Assembly (NCBI GenBank): GCA_910585785.1
Contig: CAJUEV010000002.1
Coordinates: 135,664 to 199,663, forward strand
Direction: 5' to 3'
Origin: an uncultured Christensenella sp.
GTDB taxonomy: Bacteria; Bacillota; Clostridia; Christensenellales; Borkfalkiaceae
Length of the DNA stretch: 64,000 nt
Position numbers and translations under genes: made by a program. Positions 51,459 to 60,295 of this stretch are shown one piece after another. A model generated the notes under the pieces. The model did not search any database, was not told the DNA's origin, and saw nothing but the letters and a program-made list of their open reading frames with translations. Numbering within the stretch: position 1 is the stretch's first letter; each line of letters opens with the position of its first letter.

Positions 51459-53195
51459 TCAGACGGATTTCAACTGATATTCGTACAACTCTCTGTACAT
51501 ACCGCCCTTTTCCATAAGTTGGGCGTGGCTGCCGCGTTCGGCTATGCCGTCGGAAGTAACCACTATAATTTCGTCCGCGTTTTTTACGGTTGAAAGCCTG
51601 TGCGCGACAACCAACGTCGTCCTGCCTTCGGACAAACGGAAAAGCGCGTCCTGAATAAGCATTTCCGTGGCGTTGTCCAGCGCGGACGTCGCCTCGTCCA
51701 AAATAAGCACGGGCGGATTTTTCAAAAAAGCGCGGGCGATGGAAACACGCTGTTTTTGCCCGCCGGAAAGTTTTATTCCCCTCTCGCCGACGTTTGTGTC
51801 GTACCCCTGCGGCAAACTTACGATATAGTCGTGAATGTTCGCCCTTTTCGCCGCTTCAATAATCTGTTCTTCACTTGCCGAAAAATCGCCGTACGCTATA
51901 TTTTCGCGAATGGTGCCGTTAAATAAAAATACGTCCTGCTGAACTATGCCTATGTTTTTGCGCAAAACAGACCTGTCCAATTTTTGCAGGGGATAGCCGT
52001 CCAACGTAATTTCTCCCGCCTCCGCCTCGTAAAATCTTGGTATAAGATGGCAAACGGTGGTTTTGCCGCCGCCGGAAGGCCCGACCAGTGCAATTGTTTT
52101 TCCCGCGGGAATTTTCATTGAAAATCCGCTTATAACCTTGCGCCCGTTCTCCCCTCCGTAGCCGAAGGTTACGTTGTCGAAAACTATTTCGCCTTTAATT
52201 TTTTCGGGCTTGACCGCGTCTTCGCACTCGGTTTCGGGCGGCACGTCCATTATGTCGCAAAAGCGTTTAAAGCCCGTCATTCCGTCCTGAATCTGCTCGA
52301 ATATGCTTACAAGCGTGCGAATCGGAGCTATCAAAGTCGTTATATACAGTAAAAACGCGGTAAACTCACCCTCGTCTATTTTATTATAATATAAAAATAA
52401 CCCGCCCGCAAGCAATACGGCAAAGTATAAAAAGTCCATAAAAAAGTTCATTGAGGAAAAAAACTGCCCCATAACTTTATATTGCTTGCTTTTTGCCGCG
52501 ACGAAAGCCGCGTTGCCTTTGTCAAACTTTTCGCACTCGTGCGATTCCGCCCCGTACGCGCGGGAAACGCGCATACCCGAAACTGCGCTTTCTATATCGG
52601 CGTTTATTTCCGCCTGCGCAACCCTTACTTCGGCAAAAACTTTTTTCATACGCTTGCGCAAAACCACCGCAAAGACGACTATTACGGGAACGCACGCAAA
52701 AACTATAAGCACAAGATATAAATTTATTGTCGCAAGCATAATAAACGCGCCGACAATGGTTATTATGGACAAAAAAACGTCCTCGGGACCGTGGTGCGCA
52801 AGTTCGGAAATTTCAAATAAGTCGTTTGTAAGGCGACTCATAATAACGCCCGTCTTATTTTCGTCAAAGTAAGAAAACGGAAGTTTTTGCAAGTGTCCGA
52901 ACAATTGCTTGCGCATATCCGCCTGAATCCTTACCCCTACAAGGTGTCCCCAATACTGCAAAACAAAGTTTAAACCCGCCTTTACCGCATAAAGGACAAG
53001 CACGCTGCCAAACCCCGCCAGCATATAGTACAAAAGTTTTTGCGGCACGTATACGTTTATTATCTCTTTCGTCAAATACGGATAGACAAGATTGAAAACC
53101 GAAATTATAAACGCGCACAGCATATCCGTTATAAACAGTTTTAAGTGCGGCTTATAGTACGGAATAAATCTTTTAATCAAATTTTTCTTCTTCAT
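51459..53195 (-). CDS. Type I ABC exporter (permease-ATPase fusion)
   Basis: 578 residues. Six-helix exporter domain (about 15-310), then the ATPase with Walker A GPSGGGKTT (about 370), Q loop GIVQQDVFLFNGTIRENIAYG, signature LSGGQKQR (about 472), Walker B VLILDEATSALD and H loop VVAHRLS. Acts as a homo- or heterodimer; only one half-transporter gene is present, so a homodimer is likely. Start at 53195 (MKKKNL) with AAAGG upstream. The 96 extra residues of the longer frame overlap the methyltransferase gene. Substrate unknown (lipid, drug or peptide). Confidence 0.93.
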   Translation of the reverse strand: MKKKNLIKRFIPYYKPHLKLFITDMLCAFIISVFNLVYPYLTKEIINVYVPQKLLYYMLAGFGSVLVLYAVKAGLNFVLQYWGHLVGVRIQADMRKQLFGHLQKLPFSYFDENKTGVIMSRLTNDLFEISELAHHGPEDVFLSIITIVGAFIMLATINLYLVLIVFACVPVIVVFAVVLRKRMKKVFAEVRVAQAEINADIESAVSGMRVSRAYGAESHECEKFDKGNAAFVAAKSKQYKVMGQFFSSMNFFMDFLYFAVLLAGGLFLYYNKIDEGEFTAFLLYITTLIAPIRTLVSIFEQIQDGMTGFKRFCDIMDVPPETECEDAVKPEKIKGEIVFDNVTFGYGGENGRKVISGFSMKIPAGKTIALVGPSGGGKTTVCHLIPRFYEAEAGEITLDGYPLQKLDRSVLRKNIGIVQQDVFLFNGTIRENIAYGDFSASEEQIIEAAKRANIHDYIVSLPQGYDTNVGERGIKLSGGQKQRVSIARAFLKNPPVLILDEATSALDNATEMLIQDALFRLSEGRTTLVVAHRLSTVKNADEIIVVTSDGIAERGSHAQLMEKGGMYRELYEYQLKSV

Positions 53196-53218
53196 AATGC
53201 GTTTACCTTTGCTAAGTT

Positions 53219-53896
53219 TCAGCCGTTTATAGCCGAAGGAAGCACTTCCACGCCTTCCTTGCCGCCCTTTACCGCCTCTACCATAACAAGATATGGTTTT
53301 GCGCCGGCTGCGCCGCAAACAAACTGCATACGCTTGGGCTCTAACCTGCGGGATTTTAAAGTAAAAATAAGTTCCGCCGTCCTGTCCGCGCGGTTTATAA
53401 TTGCCAGTCTGCCGCCGAATTTCAGTTTTTTTGCAGCCGCGTCCGCAATTTCGGCAAGCGTTAAAGTAATTTCTTTTCTGCAAACGGCTTTTTCGTATAT
53501 CTCGTTTTCAAAGCCGCCGCGCTCGTACGGGGGATTGCACAATATAAGGGAAAACTTATCGTCGTATTCCCGCCCGATGTCCTGAATTTTGCAACACAGC
53601 GCGCGGCAGTCAAAGCCGTTAAGTTCCGCCGTCCTGCGGGACATATCGGAAAGGCTTTCCTGCATTTCAAACAGCGTAAGTTGTTTAACCACTTTGTTTA
53701 AACACAAAAAATGGAAGCCCACAACGCCGCTGCCCGCGCAAAAGTCGGCGACGTTGTCCCCGTATTTGGCGCGCGCAAAGCGCGAAAGCAATATGCTGTC
53801 CGAAGTAAAGCGGTATAAACCGACGTTTTGTATTATTTTTTTGTCCTCGAAAAATTCTTCAAGGACTTCTCCGTCTTTCAAAAAATTCGCGTCCAT
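53219..53896 (-). CDS. TrmN6/YabB-like N6-adenine tRNA methyltransferase
   Basis: 225 residues. Rossmann methyltransferase with motif I ADFCAGSGVVGFHFL (about 49-63) and the N6-adenine signature NPPYERGG (about 119-126), after an N-terminus (LYRFTSDSILLSRFA) typical of the YabB/YfiC group that modifies A37 of tRNA1-Val. No ribosome site precedes the ATG at 53896, and a possible -10 box (TAAAAT) lies 3 nt before it, so the true start could be slightly downstream. Confidence 0.88.
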   Translation of the reverse strand: MDANFLKDGEVLEEFFEDKKIIQNVGLYRFTSDSILLSRFARAKYGDNVADFCAGSGVVGFHFLCLNKVVKQLTLFEMQESLSDMSRRTAELNGFDCRALCCKIQDIGREYDDKFSLILCNPPYERGGFENEIYEKAVCRKEITLTLAEIADAAAKKLKFGGRLAIINRADRTAELIFTLKSRRLEPKRMQFVCGAAGAKPYLVMVEAVKGGKEGVEVLPSAING

Positions 53897-53916
53897 AAAA
53901 TTTTATCGGTTACGGT

Positions 53917-53955
53917 CTGAAAAAGCAAAAGAGTGGAGCGCACGCGCTCCACTCC
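53917..53955 (-). terminator. Terminator after the ferredoxin gene
   Basis: Perfect GAGTGGAGCG / CGCTCCACTC hairpin (53931-53954) followed by TTTTGCTTTTT on the minus strand. Confidence 0.88.
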
Positions 53956-53968
53956 CTCGCTGTTTCGA

Positions 53969-54142
53969 TTACTCTGCGGGGTGAATTGCACCGGTGGGGC
54001 AAACGTCCTCGCACGCGCCGCAGTCGATGCATACGTCGGGGTCAACCACGTATTTATCGGCGCCCTCGGAAATAGCTTCAACGGGGCAGGTGCCAGCGCA
54101 CGCGCCGCAGCTTACGCATTCGTCGGTTATAATATGTGCCAT
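53969..54142 (-). CDS. 2[4Fe-4S] ferredoxin (57 aa)
   Basis: Clostridial-type ferredoxin with two CxxCxxCxxxCP sets: CVSCGACAGTCP and CIDCGACEDVCP. All eight ligand cysteines are present. It carries electrons at low potential for pyruvate oxidoreductase, hydrogenase and radical SAM reactions. The start at 54142 (MAHIIT) follows GGAGG. Four upstream codons in frame overlap that site. Monocistronic, with its own promoter and terminator. Confidence 0.96.
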   Translation of the reverse strand: MAHIITDECVSCGACAGTCPVEAISEGADKYVVDPDVCIDCGACEDVCPTGAIHPAE

Positions 54143-54190
54143 AACTTCCTCCAATTTTAAACGTTTTAAAGGGTTTTTAACCCTTTTGAT

Positions 54191-54219
54191 ATTATATCAT
54201 AAAATTTTTGCCGTGTAAA
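54191..54219 (-). promoter_or_regulatory. Promoter of the ferredoxin gene
   Basis: Minus strand: TTTACA (54214-54219), 17-bp spacer, TATAAT (54191-54196). An AAAGGGTT / AACCCTTT hairpin follows in the leader (about 54168-54187). Confidence 0.75.
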
Positions 54220-54266
54220 GAGTCGCGCAAAAATTTTTTTGATTTTAAAACAGCGCTTTGCGCTTT

Positions 54267-55121
54267 TTATTCGTCCGCGTCCTCGTCTTCGACAATATTT
54301 GCGGGGCGGCGCTTGAATTTCAATTCGTCCACGTTGAAATCGCGGTAAGCGACCGTGTCCTTCGCTTTGTCCTCTATGCGGACGCGCACCGTCATTTTAA
54401 GCATATTAATATTTACCACCGTGCCCTTGCCTTCCGGCGTGCCTACCTCGCTGCCGAGTTTGGGAACGCGTTTGAAAGCGTCCGAATAATAATCGTTTTC
54501 ATACGAAAGACAACACATCAGCCTTCCGCACAGTCCCGAAATTTTGCCGGGGTTAAGCGATAAACCCTGATTTTTAGCCATTTTTATGGAAACTTTTTTA
54601 AGTTCGGGCATACAGCTTGAACAACAGCACTCCCTCCCGCAGGGGGCAAGCCCGCCCAAAAGTTTTATTTCGTCGCGTATGCCTACCTGTCGCAACTCTA
54701 TGCGCATACGGAACACGGACGACAAATCTTTTACAAGTTCGCGGAAGTCCACCCTTTGGGGAGCGGAATAATAAAACACCGCTTTCGCACCGTCAAATGT
54801 AAACTCGCAGTCTATAAGTTTCATTTCAAGATTGTGTTTTTCAATCTTTTCGCGGACGGTATTCATCGCTTCTTCTTTCTTTTCAATATTTTTACGGTGA
54901 ATTTCCTCGTCCTTTTCCGTCGCAGCGCGGACAACCGGCTTTAACGGAGAAACTATCGCGCTTTCTTCAATCTGAGTGCGCGGCATAACTACGGTGGCGT
55001 ATTCCACGCCGCGCGCCGTTTCCACAATAACGCCCCGCCCCTCTTTAAAATCGCCTTTGCCGGGGGCGAAATAATATACTTTTCCGCCTTCTTTAAAAGC
55101 TACTCCTATTACTTCAATCAT
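54267..55121 (-). CDS. ricT: PSP1 domain protein RicT (YaaT)
   Basis: 284 residues. The PSP1 domain (about 60-150) is followed by the Cys cluster CGRECCCSSC and CGRLMCCLSYEN that in B. subtilis RicT helps hold [4Fe-4S] clusters of the RicAFT complex, which steers RNase Y processing and sporulation or biofilm control. Partner genes ricA and ricF are not in the window. It lies directly after holB (6 nt), as in B. subtilis. Confidence 0.92.
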   Translation of the reverse strand: MIEVIGVAFKEGGKVYYFAPGKGDFKEGRGVIVETARGVEYATVVMPRTQIEESAIVSPLKPVVRAATEKDEEIHRKNIEKKEEAMNTVREKIEKHNLEMKLIDCEFTFDGAKAVFYYSAPQRVDFRELVKDLSSVFRMRIELRQVGIRDEIKLLGGLAPCGRECCCSSCMPELKKVSIKMAKNQGLSLNPGKISGLCGRLMCCLSYENDYYSDAFKRVPKLGSEVGTPEGKGTVVNINMLKMTVRVRIEDKAKDTVAYRDFNVDELKFKRRPANIVEDEDADE

Positions 55122-55127
55122 ATTATT

Positions 55128-56066
55128 TTACCTGTTTTTAAAATTGCGGACTTCGCCTTCCGTTTTTGCCGCGCGCCTGTCAAACTGAATGACGCTAAGC
55201 ATAAAATCGTACAACAATCCCTGAAAATACGCGTTAAGTTTAACTTCCGCAAGCGCGCCGTTTACCCGTTCAACCGCGTAAGCAAGCGCGGGTTTGCGGT
55301 AAACCGCCGCGGGAGAATTTTCTCCCTTCAACGCTACAAAGTACAGCCTTTGCATTTCCGCAAGCAGTTCTTCCTTGTACTTAGTGTCCCCGTACTTCGC
55401 CGCGATTTCGCCTATTTTGCCCGCGTCCTTTACGCAGCAAATTTCTTCCGCAGCCTTTTCAAGCGATTGAAACCAACCGCCCTCCGCCATATTTTCCGCC
55501 GCGCCCAACACGCCGTTCGCGCTTTTTGCAGCGTCGGCGTTAAGCGGATTTTTGCCCTTGCGTTCCAGCGCGGCAAATATATCCTCCTCCGAAAAAGGAG
55601 GAATTTCCAAAATTTTTACGCGCGACTTCACCGTATCCAGCACGGGCGCAAGCGAACACGCGCCAAGCAAAAAGTACACGCCCGCAAGCGGTTCTTCCAG
55701 CGTTTTCAAAAGTTTGTTTTGCACAAGCGCGCCGGCTTGCTCGAACCCGCTTATTATATAAAGTTTTTTTGCGCCTTCTACGGGGCGCATTGCGCTGTCC
55801 GCAACAATTTCGCCCGCGGCGTCAACCGTAAACTTTTTGCCGTCCTGAGGGTATACCTTCAAATCGGTATAACTTTCGTTTAAAATTCTTTGCCCCAACG
55901 GCTGAAAAGCGTCGGTGCCGAAAAACTCCAACGCAAACAATTTAAGCGCGGCGCGAAGATTTTTCGCGTCCTGAAAACGCAGCATATACGCGTGCGAAAC
56001 CTTTCCGCAGCGAATATCTCCGCTGAAAATTTTATATGCGGTTGTAGTTTTTAAAAGCGTTTCCAT
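55128..56066 (-). CDS. holB: DNA polymerase III delta' subunit
   Basis: 312 residues of a clamp-loader subunit. The AAA+ region is divergent: the P-loop is absent, as expected for delta', while the 'FEQAGALVQNKLLKTLEEPLAGVYFLLGACSLAPVLDTVKSRVKILEIPPFS' stretch (sensor 1 and SRC-like R in VKSRVK) is diagnostic. No zinc-binding Cys group is seen. Helps load the beta clamp. Between tmk and ricT, the conserved Firmicutes order. The ribosome site is weak. Confidence 0.88.
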   Translation of the reverse strand: METLLKTTTAYKIFSGDIRCGKVSHAYMLRFQDAKNLRAALKLFALEFFGTDAFQPLGQRILNESYTDLKVYPQDGKKFTVDAAGEIVADSAMRPVEGAKKLYIISGFEQAGALVQNKLLKTLEEPLAGVYFLLGACSLAPVLDTVKSRVKILEIPPFSEEDIFAALERKGKNPLNADAAKSANGVLGAAENMAEGGWFQSLEKAAEEICCVKDAGKIGEIAAKYGDTKYKEELLAEMQRLYFVALKGENSPAAVYRKPALAYAVERVNGALAEVKLNAYFQGLLYDFMLSVIQFDRRAAKTEGEVRNFKNR

Positions 56067-56096
56067 ATCTGCCGTACCGCCGCGTTGCGCGTTTGG

Positions 56097-56717
56097 TTAA
56101 ATCGCGCCTTTTTCCTTTAACAGCGCGCGTATTTTTTCCTGCGTCTGATATTTTGTGCCCAAGCAGTCCACCGCAAAAAAATTCGGATAGTCTTCCGCAA
56201 TTTTTTTGTAACCTTCGTAAACCTTGCAATGAAAGTCAAGTCCCAACTGCTCTATTCTGTCGTCGGGGTCGGCGCCGTGCTTGCGGTTGAACGCCTCCGC
56301 AGGAGAAATATCCAAAAAAACCGTAAGGTAGGGAGGGTACTCCTTCAAGGCAAAATTGTTGATGCTTTCAACATATTCCCGCCCCAATCCGCGCGCATAG
56401 CCCTGATATGCCAGCGAAGAATAAACGTACCTGTCGCAAATTACAAGTTTTCCGCTTTCAAGCGCGGGCGCTATTTTTTCTTTAAGGTGCTGAACGCGCG
56501 CCGCCGCATACAAAAGCGCCTCGCACTCGTCGCACATTTCGGCGTTTTTGCCGCTTAAAATAATTTTGCGTATTTCTTCCGCAATGGCGCTGCCGCCCGG
56601 CTCTCTCGTCATAACATAATCGACGCCCAAACCGTCCAAATATTCTCCCAACATCCGCAACTGCGTGCTTTTGCCCGAGCCTTCGCACCCTTCGAAAGTT
56701 ATAAACTTGCCTTTCAT
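56097..56717 (-). CDS. tmk: Thymidylate kinase
   Basis: Phosphorylates dTMP to dTDP. 206 residues: P-loop FEGCEGSGKSTQ (8-19), DR(Y/F) type motif ICDRYVYSSLAYQG (about 93-106), substrate segment TREPGGSAIAEEIR, and a lid region VFLDISPAEAFNRK. Overlaps the upstream decarboxylase gene by 4 nt (ATGA). It complements dut and nrdD elsewhere in the window in making dTTP. Confidence 0.95.
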   Translation of the reverse strand: MKGKFITFEGCEGSGKSTQLRMLGEYLDGLGVDYVMTREPGGSAIAEEIRKIILSGKNAEMCDECEALLYAAARVQHLKEKIAPALESGKLVICDRYVYSSLAYQGYARGLGREYVESINNFALKEYPPYLTVFLDISPAEAFNRKHGADPDDRIEQLGLDFHCKVYEGYKKIAEDYPNFFAVDCLGTKYQTQEKIRALLKEKGAI

Positions 56718-58057
56718 TGTTTAACCGCCCACACTTTTCCGTCCGTCAGTCCGAAAGTGTTTTTCGCATTAGTCAATACTTGTATTACCTCGCGTGAAAT
56801 ACGTTCCCCCGCGCATATGACGGGTATACACGGCGGCGTTACACCCGCGTTAACCGCGCAAACCCTGCCTTCCGCCGCGGAAAGCTCCACCGCCTCGCAC
56901 GGGGCGGCTGCCGCCGCAAGATAGCCGCAAACCCGCAAAGTTTCGGGCAACGCGCTTCTCTCAAAATAAGTATCCGCAAGTTTTGCAAGCGATATTACTT
57001 GTTTTTGCGCTTTTAAAAGTTTTTTAAGCGAACTCGCGTTTGTTGACGGCGAAAGATAAAATATTATATACCGCCCGTCCGAAAGTTCGGCGTATATTCC
57101 CGCTTTTTCCAGCTCGCAAAGCGCTTTGTCGGCGCATATCCCCGCGGGTTTTAAATCCCAGACCAATTTCGTCCAGTCGTCCGAGGGATAAAAACAAAGT
57201 TCTTTGGCGTTGTTTTTATATTCTTCCGCAGCCGCTTTCGCTTTGAAATACGCTTGCGGATTGTTTGACAAATACTTAAAACCGTATTCCACCGAAGCCA
57301 TTATAGGATAACTCGGCGAGGTTGTTCTGAAAACGGAAAGCGCTTCTCCCGCGTCCGCAATAAGCGGCGCCGCATAAACCGAAAGCAGGGCGCCCTGCGT
57401 TAAAACCGAAAGGCTTTTATGCGCGCCGTCCACCCGCATATCGGCATAGCGCCCCGAATATGCGCCGTTTTCGCCTTCATTAAAGAGATGTGCGCCGTGA
57501 GCGCCGTCCACGCACAGCAATTTGCCGCGCCTGCCCAAAATTTGTTTATACTCCGATATGGGCGCAATATTCCCGTAATAATCGGGGCTTAGCGCAAGCA
57601 TACCCGCAATATCGTCGGCGCCGTCAAGCGCGCGTTCCACTTCTCCGCAGTCGGGCGGCAAAAGCACGCCTTCGCAAATTTTTCCGCGCACGGGCAACGG
57701 CTCTAACCCTAAAATTTTACACGCGTTCCATACGCTTTGATGGCTGTTGCGCGGAATTATAACTTTACCGCCGCGTTTTTTCAAAACGTACAGCATTGAA
57801 AAAATTCCGCAAGTGGAGCCGTCTGTCAAAATATAACTTTTTTCCGCGCCCGTAATTTCGGCAAGGTCTTTTTGCGCCGCCGCTATAACTCCCTGCGGAC
57901 AAAACAAGTTGTCCGAGTAAGAAAGTTCGGTGACGTCAAACTTTGCCGCGGGAAACATTTTTGCAAACTCTCCCTTGCCCTTGTGCCCGGGGACGTGAAA
58001 ATTTTTGTCCGCGCTCGCAAATTTTTTAAGTTGTTCGTAAATGTGATAACGGTACAT
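56714..58057 (-). CDS. Orn/Lys/Arg decarboxylase-family PLP enzyme (YaaO-like)
   Basis: 447 residues. The fold type I core has VPGHKGKGEFAKMFP, the phosphate loop LTDGSTCGIFSMLYVLKKRG, the PLP Asp region LLCVDGAHGAHL, and the Schiff-base Lys in RVDGAHKSLSVLTQGALLSV (about 213). The C-terminal domain is shorter than in the large inducible decarboxylases. Relatives include SpeA-type arginine decarboxylase and YaaO. The actual amino acid is not certain. Upstream of tmk exactly as yaaO is in B. subtilis. Confidence 0.9.
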   Translation of the reverse strand: MYRYHIYEQLKKFASADKNFHVPGHKGKGEFAKMFPAAKFDVTELSYSDNLFCPQGVIAAAQKDLAEITGAEKSYILTDGSTCGIFSMLYVLKKRGGKVIIPRNSHQSVWNACKILGLEPLPVRGKICEGVLLPPDCGEVERALDGADDIAGMLALSPDYYGNIAPISEYKQILGRRGKLLCVDGAHGAHLFNEGENGAYSGRYADMRVDGAHKSLSVLTQGALLSVYAAPLIADAGEALSVFRTTSPSYPIMASVEYGFKYLSNNPQAYFKAKAAAEEYKNNAKELCFYPSDDWTKLVWDLKPAGICADKALCELEKAGIYAELSDGRYIIFYLSPSTNASSLKKLLKAQKQVISLAKLADTYFERSALPETLRVCGYLAAAAAPCEAVELSAAEGRVCAVNAGVTPPCIPVICAGERISREVIQVLTNAKNTFGLTDGKVWAVKQ

Positions 58058-58093
58058 TATGTTTACGGCGCGAAAGTATTTTTCAAAATAAAT

Positions 58094-59605
58094 TTACTTT
58101 TTGGGTTTCATTGTGGGGAACAGCAGCACGTCCCTTATTGTGGCGCTGTCCGTCAGAAGCATAACCAGCCTGTCCACGCCGAAGCCCAGCCCGCCCGTAG
58201 GAGGCAAGCCGTATTCAAGCGCGGTTATAAACTCCTCGTCAACCTGAGCGTTACACTTGGGCTCTTTCTTTTTCTTTTCTTCAACCTGCTTTACAAAACG
58301 CTGCTTCTGGTCGATGGGGTCGTTAAGTTCGGAAAAAGCGTTGCCGTACTCGTGCCCGCAAATAAAATACTCGAATCTTTGCGTAAACGCGGGCTCGTCC
58401 GGCTTTCTTTTTGCCAAAGGCGAGTTTTCCACGGGATAGTCGTAAATAAAAGTAGGCTGAATAAGTTTATCTTCCGCAAACGCGTCGAAAAGCGCAATCA
58501 AAACGTGTCCCTTTGTCGCCTTTTCTCCTTCTTCAACCTGCACGCCCAATTTTTTTGCGCAAGCGCGCGCTTCCTCGTCCGTCTTCCACTCGTCGTAATC
58601 GGCGCCGCAGTACTTTTTGACGGCTTGCTTCATAGTAAGCCTTTCCCAGGGCGCGCCGAGGTGCAGTTGCGTACCCTGATAAGTTATATCGGTGGTTCCG
58701 CATACTTTTTGCGCAATGGTTGTGTACAATTCTTCAACAAGGTTCATCATTGCAAAATAATCACAATACGCCTGATAAACTTCAACCGTGGTAAACTCGG
58801 GGTTGTGGTAAGCGTCCATACCCTCGTTGCGGAAAATTCTGCCCACTTCGTAAACGCGTTCAAGTCCGCCTACAATAAGCCTTTTTAAATACAGCTCCGT
58901 TTCGATGCGCAAATACATATCTATGTCCAGTGCGTTGTGACGGGTTTTGAAGGGGCGCGCCGCCGCGCCTATCTCCAACGTGGACAAAACGGGGGTATCC
59001 ACCTCCAAAAAGCCGCGTCCGTCCAAAAACGCGCGTATTTCGCGCATAATCTGCGAGCGTTTGATAAACGTATCCTTAACTTCGGGATTAACTATCAAAT
59101 CCAAATCGCGCTGACGGTATCTAATGTCCGTGTTGGTAAGCCCGTGCTGTTTTTCGGGCAGGGGCAGCAGACATTTCGAAAGCATTTCTATATGCGAGCA
59201 GTGCACCGAAATTTCACCCGTCTGCGTTTTGAAAACGTAGCCCTTTACGCCCATAATGTCGCCCAGGTCGTAATCTTTTTTAAAAGAAGCGTAGTCTTCC
59301 TCGCCTACGTCGTCGCGGCGGACGTATATCTGCAACTGTCCGTCCCTGTCCTGCAAGTGCGAAAACGACGCCTTTCCCATAACGCGGCGGGACATAAGCC
59401 TGCCCGCTACCGAAACTTCCTTGCCCTCCAACTCGTCGAAGTGTTCTTTTATATACGACGAATCGGCGGTAACCCCGTACCCGACTTTTACAAACGGGTC
59501 GTTACCTTCCGAAACAAGTTTTTGCAATTTTTCGCGGCGGATTCTAGCCTGTTCCGCCAAATTTTCCGCTTCTTCCTCGGCGGTTAAAACTCTGTTTTCT
59601 TTCAT
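58094..59605 (-). CDS. lysS: Lysine-tRNA ligase (class II)
   Basis: 503 residues. OB-fold anticodon domain (about 58-160: VSVAGRLMSRRVMGKASFSHLQDRDGQLQIYV), then the class IIb core with motif 1, motif 2 (FRNEGMDAYHNPEFTTVEVYQAY) and motif 3 (GLPPTGGLGFGVDRLVMLLT). Motifs and length are those of bacterial LysRS. AAGGA ribosome site. 9 nt after greA, a common pairing in Firmicutes. Confidence 0.97.
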   Translation of the reverse strand: MKENRVLTAEEEAENLAEQARIRREKLQKLVSEGNDPFVKVGYGVTADSSYIKEHFDELEGKEVSVAGRLMSRRVMGKASFSHLQDRDGQLQIYVRRDDVGEEDYASFKKDYDLGDIMGVKGYVFKTQTGEISVHCSHIEMLSKCLLPLPEKQHGLTNTDIRYRQRDLDLIVNPEVKDTFIKRSQIMREIRAFLDGRGFLEVDTPVLSTLEIGAAARPFKTRHNALDIDMYLRIETELYLKRLIVGGLERVYEVGRIFRNEGMDAYHNPEFTTVEVYQAYCDYFAMMNLVEELYTTIAQKVCGTTDITYQGTQLHLGAPWERLTMKQAVKKYCGADYDEWKTDEEARACAKKLGVQVEEGEKATKGHVLIALFDAFAEDKLIQPTFIYDYPVENSPLAKRKPDEPAFTQRFEYFICGHEYGNAFSELNDPIDQKQRFVKQVEEKKKKEPKCNAQVDEEFITALEYGLPPTGGLGFGVDRLVMLLTDSATIRDVLLFPTMKPKK

Positions 59606-59613
59606 ATAAGTCC

Positions 59614-60084
59614 TTATTTTATGTCAAGTATTTTAAGCATATAAAAGCCTTCGGGGCACTCAACCTTTACGGTGTCGCCCACTTTTTTGCGAAGCAACGC
59701 CGCGCCGACGGGGGACTCGACCGAAATTTTACACGCCATAGGGTCCACTTCCGTAACGGAAGTTATGGTATAAACTTCGCTCTCCTCCATATCCTCGTCA
59801 TAAACGGTCACCACGCTGCCAAGGTGCACGTAACCCGTGCTGGTATCTTCCTCGCGGACGTCCGCGTTTTTTATTTTGTAGTCTATTTCCGCAATTTTGC
59901 CTTCGTTTGAACGCTGCTCTTCACGCGCGGCGTCGTACTCCGCGTTTTCGGACAAATCGCCGTGGCTTCTAGCTTCGGCAATTCTTTCGATAATTTCCGG
60001 ACGTTTGACCTTTATAAGATAGTCAAGTTCCTGTTTAAGTTTTTCGTAATTCTTTTTTGTCATTACAAAGCGCTGTTCCGCCAT
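59614..60084 (-). CDS. greA: Transcription elongation factor GreA
   Basis: Rescues backtracked RNA polymerase by stimulating transcript cleavage. 156 residues: coiled-coil hairpin (about 8-78) with the tip ARSHGDLSENAEYDAAREEQ holding the acidic D and E that reach the active site, then the C-terminal FKBP-like domain (VTVYDEDMEESEVYTI...SPVGAALLRKKVGDTV). Ribosome site AAGGGGAG. A hairpin (60098-60131) ends right at that site. Confidence 0.97.
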   Translation of the reverse strand: MAEQRFVMTKKNYEKLKQELDYLIKVKRPEIIERIAEARSHGDLSENAEYDAAREEQRSNEGKIAEIDYKIKNADVREEDTSTGYVHLGSVVTVYDEDMEESEVYTITSVTEVDPMACKISVESPVGAALLRKKVGDTVKVECPEGFYMLKILDIK

Positions 60085-60097
60085 AACATATCTCCCC

Positions 60098-60131
60098 TTC
60101 CGAACGCCTGTTTTTTTAAGGCTTTTCGGAA
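60098..60131 (-). promoter_or_regulatory. Hairpin abutting the greA ribosome site
   Basis: TTCCGAA / TTCGGAA outer stem and GCCT / AGGC inner stem in the 120-nt greA leader. A second small hairpin (TTCCGC / GCGGAA) lies near its 5' end. Confidence 0.45.
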
Positions 60132-60208
60132 AAAAATATTTATTTGCTTTTCAAAAAATAAGATAAAGTGATTCCGCTCATAGGCGGAACCACCGTTTAT
60201 TTTACCAC

Positions 60209-60237
60209 ATTATATAATTTAAGCATTTGTTTGTCAA
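60209..60237 (-). promoter_or_regulatory. Promoter of greA-lysS and probably the genes beyond
   Basis: Minus strand: perfect TTGACA (60232-60237), 17-bp spacer, perfect TATAAT (60209-60214). Confidence 0.85.
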
Positions 60238-60295
60238 ACGTTTTTCCTTCCGCCGTCCCAATTAAAACCCGCGCGATAGTGCCGCTCCCCGCAAA

